From positions 1 through 54,822 of the forward strand of contig JANYFX010000435.1 of assembly GCA_025359585.1 (NCBI GenBank): a DNA stretch of 54,822 bases, read 5' to 3'. The notes under the pieces are model-generated. The model ran no database searches. It had not been told where the DNA came from and saw only the letters and a list, made by a program, of their open reading frames with translations. Shown here piece after piece: positions 33,343-41,606 of this stretch (positions within the stretch are counted from its first letter, which is position 1; every line of letters starts with the position of its first letter). Origin of the DNA: Rhizobacter sp. (GTDB taxonomy: Bacteria > Pseudomonadota > Gammaproteobacteria > Burkholderiales > Burkholderiaceae_C). The translations under genes and the position numbers were made by a program.

Positions 33343-36040
33343 ACGCGAAGTCGCCGGCCTCGACCGACAAGGCCACCTTGCTCAGCGGCGCGCCGGTCGA
33401 CAAGCGCGTCAGGTACTCGTGGCTGATGCGCGGCAGCACGGTGTTGGTCAGCAGCGCATCGATCACGCGCCCGCCGCTCTCGATTTCGTTGCAGCGGCTC
33501 ACGACCAGCTTGACCACTTCGTCGTCGAACAGGAAGGGCACGCCGTGGTTGGCCTCGACCCGCTTCTTGATGCGATTCAACTGCAGCTTGACGATCTGCG
33601 CGAGCATCGTTTCGCTGAGCGGGAAGTACGGGATCGTGACGATGCGACCGAGCAAGGCCGCCGGGAATACTTTCAGCAGCGGCTCGCGCAGGGCTTTCGC
33701 GATGGCCTCGGGCTCGGGCATCAACTCCGGGTCCTTGCACAGGCTCATGATCATCTCGCTGCCGGCGTTCGAGGTCAGCAGGATGATCGTGTTCTTGAAG
33801 TCGATCAAGCGGCCTTCACCGTCTTCCATCCAGCCCTTGTCGAAGACCTGGAAGAACAGTTCGTGCACGTCGGAGTGGGCCTTTTCCACCTCGTCGAGCA
33901 GCACCACGCTGTAGGGCCGGCGGCGCACCGCTTCGGTCAGCACGCCGCCTTCGCCGTAGCCCACGTAACCGGGCGGCGCGCCCTTGAGCGTGGAGACGGT
34001 GTGCGCCTCCTGGTACTCGCTCATGTTGATCGTGATCAGGTTCTGCTCGCCACCGTACAAGGTTTCGGCCAGCGCGAGCGCGGTCTCGGTCTTGCCCACG
34101 CCGGAGGTGCCGGCGAGCATGAACACGCCGATCGGCTTGCTCGGGTTGTCGAGCATGGCCCGCGAGGTCTGGATGCGCTTGGCGATCATCTCCATCGCGT
34201 GGTCTTGCCCGATCACGCGCGCACCCAGCAGCTTGGGCAGCTTCAGCACGGTCTCGATCTCGTTGGCCGCCATGCGCCCGACCGGAATACCGGTCCAGTC
34301 GCCGACCACGCTCGCCACCGCCTGGTAGTCGACGGTCGGCAGGATCAACGGGCTTTCGCCCTGCAGCGCGGCCAGCTCGGCCTGCACACGCTTCAACTCG
34401 GCGAGCGCCGTGCCGCGTTCGGCATCCGACATCTTCGGGATGTCGGCCGCGACGGCGTCGGCGCCGCGCTCGAGCTTGCTGCCGGTGCCTTCGACCGGCT
34501 CCGCCGCGCCACGCAGCTTGGCGCGCAGATCGAGCAGCTGGTCGACCAGCGCCTTCTCGGCCTGCCAGCGCGCCTGCAAGCCTTCGAGCCGGGCACGCTC
34601 GGTGACGAGTTGCTCTTTCACCTGCGCGGCACGCTTCTCGGTGTCGATGCCGATCGCGTTTTCGCGGCCGATGATGCCTTCTTCGGTTTCCAGCGACTCG
34701 ATGCGCTTGCTGCAGTCGTCGACTTCGGCGGGCGTGGCATGCAGGCTCACCGCCACGCGGGCACAGGCCGTGTCGATCAGGCTCACCGACTTGTCGGGCA
34801 ACTGGCGGCCCGGAATGTAGCGGTGCGAAAGCTTCACCGCCGCTTCGAGCGCCTCGTCGAGGATCTGCACCTTGTGGTGCTTCTCCATCGTCGAGGCCAC
34901 GCCGCGCATCATCAGGATCGCGCGTGCTTCGTCGGGCTCGTCGACGGTGATGCTCTGGAATCGGCGGGTCAGCGCCGGGTCTTTTTCGATGTGTTTCTTG
35001 TACTCGGCGAAGGTGGTCGCGCCGATGGTGCGCAACAGGCCGCGCGCCAGGGCGGGCTTGAGCAGGTTGGCCGCATCGCCGGTGCCGGCCGCGCCGCCGG
35101 CGCCGACCAGCGTGTGGGTCTCGTCGATGAACAGGATGATGGGTTTGACTGATGCCTGCACCTCGTCGATCACCGAGCGCAGGCGCTGCTCGAACTCGCC
35201 CTTCATGCTCGCGCCGGCCTGCAGCAGGCCCACGTCGAGCACCCGCAACTCCACGTCCTTGAGCGCAGGCGGCACATCGCCGCGCGCGATGCGCTGGGCA
35301 AAACCTTCGACCACGGCGGTCTTGCCCACCCCGGCTTCGCCGATCAGGATCGGGTTGTTCTGGCGCCGCCGCATCAGGATGTCGACGACCTGCCGGATCT
35401 CGTCGTCGCGGCCGACGATCGGGTCCATCTTGCCGCCTCTAGCCTGCTCGGTCAGGTCGGTCGTGAACTTCTTCAGCGCCTCCTGCTTGCCCATCGCCGC
35501 CGGCCCGATGGCACCGCTGGTTTCGCCGGGCTCGGCGCCGCTCTCGCTCGCGGCCTGGCCTTCTTCGGGCGAGCCGCCGAGCAGCGAGTGAAAGTTCTTC
35601 GCGAGATCGTCGACCTCGATGCGCTCGAACTGTTTGCTGATCGAGAGCAGCAGGCTGCGCAAGGGCCGCGTCTTGAGCATGCCGACGATCACGAAGCCGG
35701 TGCGCACTTGTGTGCCACCGAACATCAGCGAGCCGTAGACCCAGGCGCGCTCGACGGCGTCCGAGATGTGCTCGGACAGATCGGTCACCGATGACGCGCC
35801 ACGCGGCAGGCGGTCGAGCGAGTTTTGAAGGTCGGCCACCAACACCGACGGGTCGATGCCATAGTGTTTGACGAGGCGGTGCAGGTCGGTGTCTTGCGTC
35901 TGCAGGATCTGGAACAGCCAGTGCTGCAACTCCACATACGGGTTGCCTCGCAGCTTGCAGAACACGGTGGCGCCCTCGATCGCCTTGTAGGCGATCGGGT
36001 TGAGCTTGCCGAAGAGCGCGGTGCGACTGATTTCAGCCAT
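33329..36040 (-). CDS. clpV: T6SS sheath-recycling ATPase ClpV (TssH)
   Basis: A 903-residue AAA+ unfoldase that disassembles contracted TssB-TssC sheath. A Clp N-terminal domain (about 10-150), AAA1 with Walker A GEAGVGKT (234-241), a coiled M-domain (about 410-540) and AAA2 with GTSGVGKT (644-651) are all present. The Walker B and sensor regions (IILFIDETHTL, VVLLDEVEKAH, LTSNAGSEMI) are intact. It follows tssG by 9 bp. With TagJ present it would fit the group in which TagJ helps bring ClpV to the sheath. Confidence 0.97.
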   Translation of the reverse strand: MAEISRTALFGKLNPIAYKAIEGATVFCKLRGNPYVELQHWLFQILQTQDTDLHRLVKHYGIDPSVLVADLQNSLDRLPRGASSVTDLSEHISDAVERAWVYGSLMFGGTQVRTGFVIVGMLKTRPLRSLLLSISKQFERIEVDDLAKNFHSLLGGSPEEGQAASESGAEPGETSGAIGPAAMGKQEALKKFTTDLTEQARGGKMDPIVGRDDEIRQVVDILMRRRQNNPILIGEAGVGKTAVVEGFAQRIARGDVPPALKDVELRVLDVGLLQAGASMKGEFEQRLRSVIDEVQASVKPIILFIDETHTLVGAGGAAGTGDAANLLKPALARGLLRTIGATTFAEYKKHIEKDPALTRRFQSITVDEPDEARAILMMRGVASTMEKHHKVQILDEALEAAVKLSHRYIPGRQLPDKSVSLIDTACARVAVSLHATPAEVDDCSKRIESLETEEGIIGRENAIGIDTEKRAAQVKEQLVTERARLEGLQARWQAEKALVDQLLDLRAKLRGAAEPVEGTGSKLERGADAVAADIPKMSDAERGTALAELKRVQAELAALQGESPLILPTVDYQAVASVVGDWTGIPVGRMAANEIETVLKLPKLLGARVIGQDHAMEMIAKRIQTSRAMLDNPSKPIGVFMLAGTSGVGKTETALALAETLYGGEQNLITINMSEYQEAHTVSTLKGAPPGYVGYGEGGVLTEAVRRRPYSVVLLDEVEKAHSDVHELFFQVFDKGWMEDGEGRLIDFKNTIILLTSNAGSEMIMSLCKDPELMPEPEAIAKALREPLLKVFPAALLGRIVTIPYFPLSETMLAQIVKLQLNRIKKRVEANHGVPFLFDDEVVKLVVSRCNEIESGGRVIDALLTNTVLPRISHEYLTRLSTGAPLSKVALSVEAGDFAYAFD

Positions 36041-36049
36041 GGAGTCTCC

Positions 36050-37120
36050 CTATGAGGGCTGTGGCGTGCCGAGGCTCGCCGGGTTCAGGCGAAGGTCGCC
36101 ACGGTCTGGGTGCGGTGTGCTTCTGCCGAGCCAGGTGCTGCGGCCCAATGCCGGTGACTGCGCGGCGTCGCGCCCGAGTGCCAGCGCCGGAACATCGCTG
36201 CCTTTGAGCACGAGTTGCAGGTCCCACAGCATGTCGAAGCCCAGCAACTGGCGCATCCAGTCGCGCAGCTCGATCAGCGATCGCTGGCCGGGCAGAAACT
36301 GCCGGTATTGCGCCAGCGTGAGCGGGCCGACGTGCAGGCGCAGTTTGTACTGTCGGTCCCAGACCTTGGCGCCGGCCACGGCCGACACGCCGAGCCGCGC
36401 GCTGCGGCCGCCACCGCCTTTGCTGCCGAGGCGGCTGCGGTCCTCGGTGCGCAAGTGCATCCAGTGGCCGACGTAAGACTCGACGCGAACCGGCACCTTG
36501 AAGTATTGGCGCAACACTTTGGCGATGGTCTCGGGGTTGCGCGTGGGCCGCGCCAAGTGGCCGGCGGCGAAGCGCTTGGCCGCATCGGGCACGGCATCGG
36601 CATTGCGCAAGGCGCCGGGCGCCTGGCCGAAGAGCGCGCTGACCCATTTGGCGAACTGGTCGTCGGCCGGCCGGTCGGCGTGAACCGCCGGCTGGCTGTG
36701 GGCCCAGGCGCGGTAGAACAGCAACAACGCACGGTGGTGAAAGATGTCGGCGAAGCGCACGAAGGTCGGGTCGGCGTGGTTGCGCTGGCGGTCGCGTGCA
36801 TATTCGGTGATGTGCAGCGGCATCGGGCCCATCGGCCCGAACAGCCCGAAAAATCGCGTGCCGAGGCGCGGCGGTTTGTTGCCGCCGGGGTCGGCCTTGA
36901 ACGACATCAACGCGGCCGGTGCGAAATCGAGTTCGGGCTCTTGCCCCAGGCGCAGCGGCTCGGCGCTCGGGCGCAGCGCGCGGCCCAGGCGCGGCGACGC
37001 CGGCGAGAGCGACTCGATCTGCCGCAGCACGGCGTAGAAGTCGTGGGCCCAGGGCTCAGTGGCCAGGCTGTCGAACAAGCGCGCGCGGCGCTCGTGCAGT
37101 TGGCGTGCATCTGCCGTCAT
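36050..37120 (-). CDS. tssG: T6SS baseplate subunit TssG
   Basis: A 356-residue wedge protein that with TssF and TssE forms the baseplate. Diagnostic regions are PWAHDFYAVLRQIESL, RFFGLFGPMGPMPLHITEYARDR, FADIFHHRALLLFYRAW and the C-terminal RDWMRQLLGFDMLWDLQLVL. It lies 9 bp after tssF and 9 bp before clpV, in the usual E-F-G-H order. Confidence 0.96.
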   Translation of the reverse strand: MTADARQLHERRARLFDSLATEPWAHDFYAVLRQIESLSPASPRLGRALRPSAEPLRLGQEPELDFAPAALMSFKADPGGNKPPRLGTRFFGLFGPMGPMPLHITEYARDRQRNHADPTFVRFADIFHHRALLLFYRAWAHSQPAVHADRPADDQFAKWVSALFGQAPGALRNADAVPDAAKRFAAGHLARPTRNPETIAKVLRQYFKVPVRVESYVGHWMHLRTEDRSRLGSKGGGGRSARLGVSAVAGAKVWDRQYKLRLHVGPLTLAQYRQFLPGQRSLIELRDWMRQLLGFDMLWDLQLVLKGSDVPALALGRDAAQSPALGRSTWLGRSTPHPDRGDLRLNPASLGTPQPS

Positions 37121-37129
37121 GCGCAGTTT

Positions 37130-38995
37130 CTACAGAACGGCGTGCGTGCCGATGCGCGGCGCGCTGCGCATGATCTCGCCGCGCGAGGCCGAGCGCAGCA
37201 CGGTTTCGCAAAAACTGTTGGCCGCGGCGTGGCGAGCGAAGAAGCGGTCGAGCACGCTGCCCATCAGAAAGGCGCTCGATCCCTGGAACCCGAGCTCATC
37301 GACCAGCGCCGTGACCTCGACGCCGCAGCCGAAGGTCAGCGGTCCCGGGAAGGGCAGGCGGCGCACGACAGCGCGCGCTTCGAGCCAGTGGATGCTTTCG
37401 ATCTGCTTGGCCCAGCCGGTGTCTTGCTCGGGCCCGTGCAGTGCCAGCAGGGTGCGCAGCGCCGAGGCCGCGCGTTTCGGGTCTTCGCCGGCGATGCTCA
37501 GGTAGTTCAGCGTGAGCAGGCTCACCATCGCCCAGCCGACGTCACCGCGCGCCAGGCGCTGCACCGGACGCGTCGGGCCGCGCAGCGTTTCGATGCGCCC
37601 GGCCGGGCCGGCGGCATCGAGCACCCACGTGGTGGTGCTGCCGGGCAGCAGCGTGGGCAGGTCGCGGTTGGTCACGAGGGCGGTGACCGAGAGCTGGCGA
37701 ATGTCCTCGCTGTAGGGCGCGTTTTGCGGGTCGACCAGCGACAGGAAAACCTCTTGCCCGATGTAGGCCGAACGCGGGCCTTCGAGCCGCTGACGCGCCG
37801 ACAGCAGCCGCGGCTCGCGGCGCACCGTGTAGTAGGCACCGTGGCTGCTCGATGCTTCGTGAAAGCTCGCGTACAGCGGCTGAAAGCTCTGTTCGGCCAC
37901 CTGCGCCACGCCGTAGCCCGTGACCGATTCGAGCGTGTGAACCTCGTGGTCCATCGGCCGGGTGCGGTCGGGCACCACGTGGTGCTCCCAGCTTCCGGCA
38001 CCGAGCTGGATTCGATCGAGCCGCTTCGGGAAGAGGTTGATCGCGGGCGTACAAAAAAGCGCGAGGCTGCCGGCGTCCACCAGCGATTCAAGGGCGGCTT
38101 CCCCACGCGAAAACAGCAAGGTGATCTCTGCCTCGGCGCTGTCGACCGAGGCCAAGCGGCGCGCCAGATCGTTGATCTCGAAGAACAGGAACCGTTGCGG
38201 CATCGCCGCCAGTTCCTGCAGCAAACGGTGGCCGCTGAAGCCACGCAGCGTCTCGGGCAAGAGCGCGTGTTCGTCGTCGAAACCCACCGGCTGCACCGAC
38301 TCGGCATCGGCAAAACCGCCGGCCGGGCCGTGGCTGCCGCCGACAACAAACGAGCCGACCGCGTTGCCGAGCACCAGCTCGTGCAGACGGAACGCGATTT
38401 CGTCGGCGGCCGAAATGAAGAACTGAAGTTTGTCGAGCCGCAGCTGTTTGAACTTGAGCCCGCCTTGCAGCTTGAGCTTGATGCGCAGGCCGCCGCGCAC
38501 CGGCTTTGCGACCGGCAACTGGTTCAGCGGCAGGTCGGGCGCGAAACTGAAGTACTGCACCGAGGCGATCTCGATCGGCCACAGCGTCACGTCGTGCGCG
38601 GTGCGGAACTCGCAGTGCGTGTTCTGGCCGCGGGCCAGCTCGCTGGTGAGCGCGCTGCCGCGTGGGATGGTGAACCCGCGCCCGAGGTTCGGGTCGAGCG
38701 GGTCGGGCCGCATGCGCGCGATCATCATCGACGGCACCGGCGAGAGAAAGCCGGGGTAGACCGTCTCGAGCAGGTGCTGCACGAAGCGCGGGTGTTCGGC
38801 GTCGAGCTTGAGCTGGATGCGCGCGGTGAGAAAAGCAAAACCTTCGAGCAGGCGCTCGACATACGGGTCGGAGACTTCGAGCCCGTCGAGCGACAGGCGC
38901 GCGGCGATCTTCGGGAACTCCTGCGCGAACTCGGCGCCGACCTCGCGCAGGTGCGTCAACTCTTCGTTGTAGTGGCGCAGCAGGTTCGGGTCCAT
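37130..38995 (-). CDS. tssF: T6SS baseplate subunit TssF
   Basis: A 621-residue baseplate wedge protein related to phage gp6. The start MDPNLLRHYNEELTHLREVG, EFPKIAARL, DPYVERLLEGFAFL and LLETVYPGFLSPVPSM are typical. Length is normal. ATG 38995 overlaps the tssE stop by one base (TGATG); the longer upstream frame is a read-through of that region. Confidence 0.96.
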   Translation of the reverse strand: MDPNLLRHYNEELTHLREVGAEFAQEFPKIAARLSLDGLEVSDPYVERLLEGFAFLTARIQLKLDAEHPRFVQHLLETVYPGFLSPVPSMMIARMRPDPLDPNLGRGFTIPRGSALTSELARGQNTHCEFRTAHDVTLWPIEIASVQYFSFAPDLPLNQLPVAKPVRGGLRIKLKLQGGLKFKQLRLDKLQFFISAADEIAFRLHELVLGNAVGSFVVGGSHGPAGGFADAESVQPVGFDDEHALLPETLRGFSGHRLLQELAAMPQRFLFFEINDLARRLASVDSAEAEITLLFSRGEAALESLVDAGSLALFCTPAINLFPKRLDRIQLGAGSWEHHVVPDRTRPMDHEVHTLESVTGYGVAQVAEQSFQPLYASFHEASSSHGAYYTVRREPRLLSARQRLEGPRSAYIGQEVFLSLVDPQNAPYSEDIRQLSVTALVTNRDLPTLLPGSTTTWVLDAAGPAGRIETLRGPTRPVQRLARGDVGWAMVSLLTLNYLSIAGEDPKRAASALRTLLALHGPEQDTGWAKQIESIHWLEARAVVRRLPFPGPLTFGCGVEVTALVDELGFQGSSAFLMGSVLDRFFARHAAANSFCETVLRSASRGEIMRSAPRIGTHAVL

Positions 38996-39510
38996 CAGGG
39001 CCTCCGCCGCGTCGAAGCACCACCCATGTCGCGCACTTCGACCTGCCCGGCTTCGAGGTCGATCTGGGTGCGCAGCAGCAGCTCCAGCGGCACCGGCTGG
39101 GCCCACATGAAACCGCGGATCTCGAACTCGATGACGTTGTGTGTGTCGAGCACGCTGGTGGCTTCGAGCGCCTTGACCTCGAGCGAGTCTTCCATCACGC
39201 GCGGCTCGAAACGCAGAATGGCCTGCTTGATGGTGCGTTCCAGCACGCCCACGTCGACACGCGACGCCAGCTGACCCGACATGGCCGGCAGGCCGTAGTT
39301 CAAGACCGAGTCGGCCGCTTGCGGGTACTGCTGCGCCAGCTTGCCGAGCGACTGCACCGAGTTGAGCAGCCACGACAGGTCTCGCAACACCGCGTCGCGG
39401 ATCTGCGACTTGTTCATCACCCGCGTGTCGTCGGCCTCGACCGAGGACAGCGGTGCCAGGTCGGTCAAACGGTCCAGCAGCGCGGGTTGCAGGCGATCGC
39501 GAACGTTCAT
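38995..39510 (-). CDS. tssE: T6SS baseplate subunit TssE (gp25-like)
   Basis: A 171-residue gp25-like wedge protein that primes sheath polymerisation. Key stretches are RDAVLRDLSWLLNS, SVLNYGLPAMSG, the RTIKQAILRFEPRV helix and the IRGFMWAQPVPLELLLRTQID strand. ATG 39510 overlaps the tagJ stop by 4 nt; the longer frame upstream is Arg-rich and not part of the family. Confidence 0.95.
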   Translation of the reverse strand: MNVRDRLQPALLDRLTDLAPLSSVEADDTRVMNKSQIRDAVLRDLSWLLNSVQSLGKLAQQYPQAADSVLNYGLPAMSGQLASRVDVGVLERTIKQAILRFEPRVMEDSLEVKALEATSVLDTHNVIEFEIRGFMWAQPVPLELLLRTQIDLEAGQVEVRDMGGASTRRRP

Positions 39511-40313
39511 GTGGCGCTTGCGGCGCTTGCGAGTTTGATCTCGCGCGCTTCGAGCAAGCCCATCTCGGCACTGCTGGTCGAGAGCAGGCGCTGCCCGAGG
39601 CCGGCGAACTGGTCGGCGCCGAGCTCCACCCACGCGGTTGAACGCGCCAGCTTGAGCACGCCGTTTTCTTGTTCGCGCGTGCCGGGGTAACAGGTCGGCA
39701 CGAGCGCGACCGAATCGCCGCCGTTGCTGAAAGTCAGGTGCACGGCCGACCAGACCATGTCGCGCAGGTCTTCAGGGGCTTCGACCTTGACGGCCGCGAG
39801 CGCGCTGAACGGCACCCAGGTGTAGCGCCCGTTGAGCACCACCTCGAGCACCGGGCCGAGGCGCGAGTCGGCGTCGGCGATCCAGTCGAAAGGCTCGCCG
39901 TTCAGGCTGCCGGACGTGGTGGGCGCTTGTTCGAAGGCGCCCGCACGCAGGTGCTGCGCCTGCGCGAGCTGGCCCTGGGCCTCCTGCGACAAGGCCTCGA
40001 TGAGCATCGCGACCCAGCTCGCCGGCTGGCCGAAAACCACCGGCGTCGTCTTGCCCGCGAACACCGCACCGCGCACGGCCTCGCACTTGATGGCCTCGCG
40101 GTACGTGTTGACCATGGCGAGCGTGCCGTGGTCGAGCTGGCCGCAGATCTCGAGCTGCGCCAGCGCGCGCTCCCACTGGCCGAGCACACTGAGCAACTGG
40201 AACAGGAAGACACGCAGCTTGGGGTCGCCCGGTTTTTCGCGCACCTGGGCTTGCAGCGCGGCCAGCGCCTGGGCCGGGTCGCCGGCAGCCAGCAGTTCTT
40301 GAGGAGTGGCCAT
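39507..40313 (-). CDS. tagJ: T6SS accessory protein TagJ (ImpE)
   Basis: A 268-residue ImpE/TagJ protein. In Pseudomonas H1-T6SS it binds the sheath protein TssB and aids ClpV-driven disassembly. The N-terminal TPR-like part (AAGDPAQALAALQAQVREKPGDPKLR) and the C-terminal domain (FDWIADADSRLGPVLEVVLNGRY, LVPTCYPGTRE) are both present. It follows hcp2 by 5 bp. Presence of TagJ is a marker of the H1/i3-like branch. Confidence 0.93.
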   Translation of the reverse strand: MATPQELLAAGDPAQALAALQAQVREKPGDPKLRVFLFQLLSVLGQWERALAQLEICGQLDHGTLAMVNTYREAIKCEAVRGAVFAGKTTPVVFGQPASWVAMLIEALSQEAQGQLAQAQHLRAGAFEQAPTTSGSLNGEPFDWIADADSRLGPVLEVVLNGRYTWVPFSALAAVKVEAPEDLRDMVWSAVHLTFSNGGDSVALVPTCYPGTREQENGVLKLARSTAWVELGADQFAGLGQRLLSTSSAEMGLLEAREIKLASAASAT

Positions 40314-40318
40314 GGTGA

Positions 40319-40834
40319 TCAGGTCGGCAGAATTTCGTCCTGGAAGCTGGTGCCGCCACCCCGTTGACCGCTGGTTTGCTGGCGCTCGTAGTCGACCTGG
40401 ACCTTGTTGAAACTGAAACTCACGCGCTCGATGGCATCGCCGTTCTCGCCACATTCGATGTCGAACGAGGTGACCCGCGCCTGCGAGAGGGTGATGGTGA
40501 AAAAGTCGCGCTGGCCTTCACCGGCCTTGCGCATCGAGAGCTTGGCTTCCTTGACTTCGTCGTTGGTGGCCAACACGCTCATCAGCGCCGTCGTCGCGGT
40601 GTCGATGCGCTTGGTGACGACCAGGTTCTTGTAGCTGCGGCGGCCGGTGGCCTGCGACGAGCCCAGCGCCGAGGGTGAAGACACACCCCAGTTCCACCCG
40701 TGCACGACCATTTCGTCCTTGTGATCGACGGCACTGCTTTCGCCCTTGAGCTTGCCGGCGCGCTTGGACTGCACGCTCAGGAAAACATCGATGGCGCCGC
40801 CGGCTGCGGGGGTTGCGTGGGCTGGGGAGAGCAT
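40319..40834 (-). CDS. hcp: Hcp tube protein, second copy
   Basis: A 171-residue Hcp family protein (TssD). Marks are IDVFLSVQSKRAGKLKGES, VHGWNWGVSSP, LVVTKRIDTATTALMSV, KAGEGQRDFFTITL and FSFNKVQVDYERQ. It differs clearly from the first Hcp just upstream, so it is an old duplicate, not a recent copy. ATG 40834 removes a non-conserved upstream extension. A 196-bp gap with a large hairpin separates it from hcp1. It may be a minor tube subunit or carry different cargo. Confidence 0.93.
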   Translation of the reverse strand: MLSPAHATPAAGGAIDVFLSVQSKRAGKLKGESSAVDHKDEMVVHGWNWGVSSPSALGSSQATGRRSYKNLVVTKRIDTATTALMSVLATNDEVKEAKLSMRKAGEGQRDFFTITLSQARVTSFDIECGENGDAIERVSFSFNKVQVDYERQQTSGQRGGGTSFQDEILPT

Positions 40835-40920
40835 GTTGAATCCTTCGGCGCAGCGGCTTGCGCAGGGCGCCACACAGCTTCAACGAGAACGCGCCCCAAC
40901 GGCAACGCTCTCGTCTGAGG

Positions 40921-40977
40921 GCAACACGGTTCAGCCCTCGACCGGTGGCCCGATCGAGCCGGGCTGAATCGTGTTGC
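40921..40977 (-). terminator. Large hairpin between the two hcp genes
   Basis: Arms of 17 nt (40921-40937 and 40961-40977) pair with a single mismatch, enclosing a 23-nt loop that holds a further short CTCGA/TCGAG pairing. It lies 54 nt beyond the first hcp stop. No T-tract follows on the minus strand. It may act as a partial terminator or 3'-end stabiliser that keeps Hcp mRNA in excess over downstream genes. Confidence 0.6.
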
Positions 40978-41030
40978 GTCCGGAAGTGCACCCCTCCAGG
41001 GGCGCACCGGGTCGAGGAGAAAGCGCGGGC

Positions 41031-41510
41031 TCAGCGTGTCTCGGTGGTCGAGGTGTTCCAGCCGAACTTCACTTCGCCGCCGAGACCGCCCTTGTCGTCC
41101 TGGGCCTTGTAGGCGAACTCGATGTCCTTGTAGGTGCAATGCACTTCTTCTTCGATGTCTCCCTCGGCAGAGGCCGAAGGCGACACGCTGGTGATGAACA
41201 CTTCTTTCAGGGTGATCACGAGAAAAGCCTTCTGGCCTTCGCCGGCCTTGCGGGCGGTGAGCTTGGCGTCTTTGAAGTGCTTGCCCGCCGCGCAATGTTT
41301 GGCGAGCACGGGCGAGGCCTTGTCGTAGACGTGGCTGATGACGAACTCGCCCGGCTCGGCCTTGCCGCGGCCCGAGCCACCGCCGGTGGTGGCACCGGAA
41401 GACTGGCTCACTTCCCAATTCCAGGAGAGAAGCTCGATCTCGCCCTTGTGGTCCTTGTGGGTGGCTTCGCCTTCGACGCCGTCAAACTTGATGTGGAAGT
41501 CGCTCGACAT
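41031..41510 (-). CDS. hcp: Hcp tube protein, first copy
   Basis: A 159-residue Hcp (TssD), stacking as hexamers into the inner tube and carrying small effectors. Traits are DFHIKFDGVEGEATHKDHKGEIELLSW, FVISHVYDKASPVLAKHC, KAGEGQKAFLVITLKEV and YKDIEFAYKAQD. An AAGGAG Shine-Dalgarno 8 bases before ATG 41510 is the best in the operon, fitting the high dose this part needs. It follows tssC by 96 bp. Confidence 0.96.
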   Translation of the reverse strand: MSSDFHIKFDGVEGEATHKDHKGEIELLSWNWEVSQSSGATTGGGSGRGKAEPGEFVISHVYDKASPVLAKHCAAGKHFKDAKLTARKAGEGQKAFLVITLKEVFITSVSPSASAEGDIEEEVHCTYKDIEFAYKAQDDKGGLGGEVKFGWNTSTTETR

Positions 41511-41606
41511 GATAAATACTCCTTGATGATTTGAAAAAATTGCCTGCGCTGGTTATGACGCTGGGTGGCTGGGAGGAAACGCGATGATCAATCGCTGCAC
41601 GTGTGA

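Noticed and set aside
36215..39274. A 1019-codon plus-strand open frame opposite tssE-F-G
   Set aside because: It crosses three recognised genes on the other strand, with Arg/Gln/Ala-biased composition and no domain; a shadow of high GC codon use.
41581..41595. GCGAT-GATCA-ATCGC small hairpin after tssC
   Set aside because: Five-bp stem with no T-tract; not distinguishable from chance.
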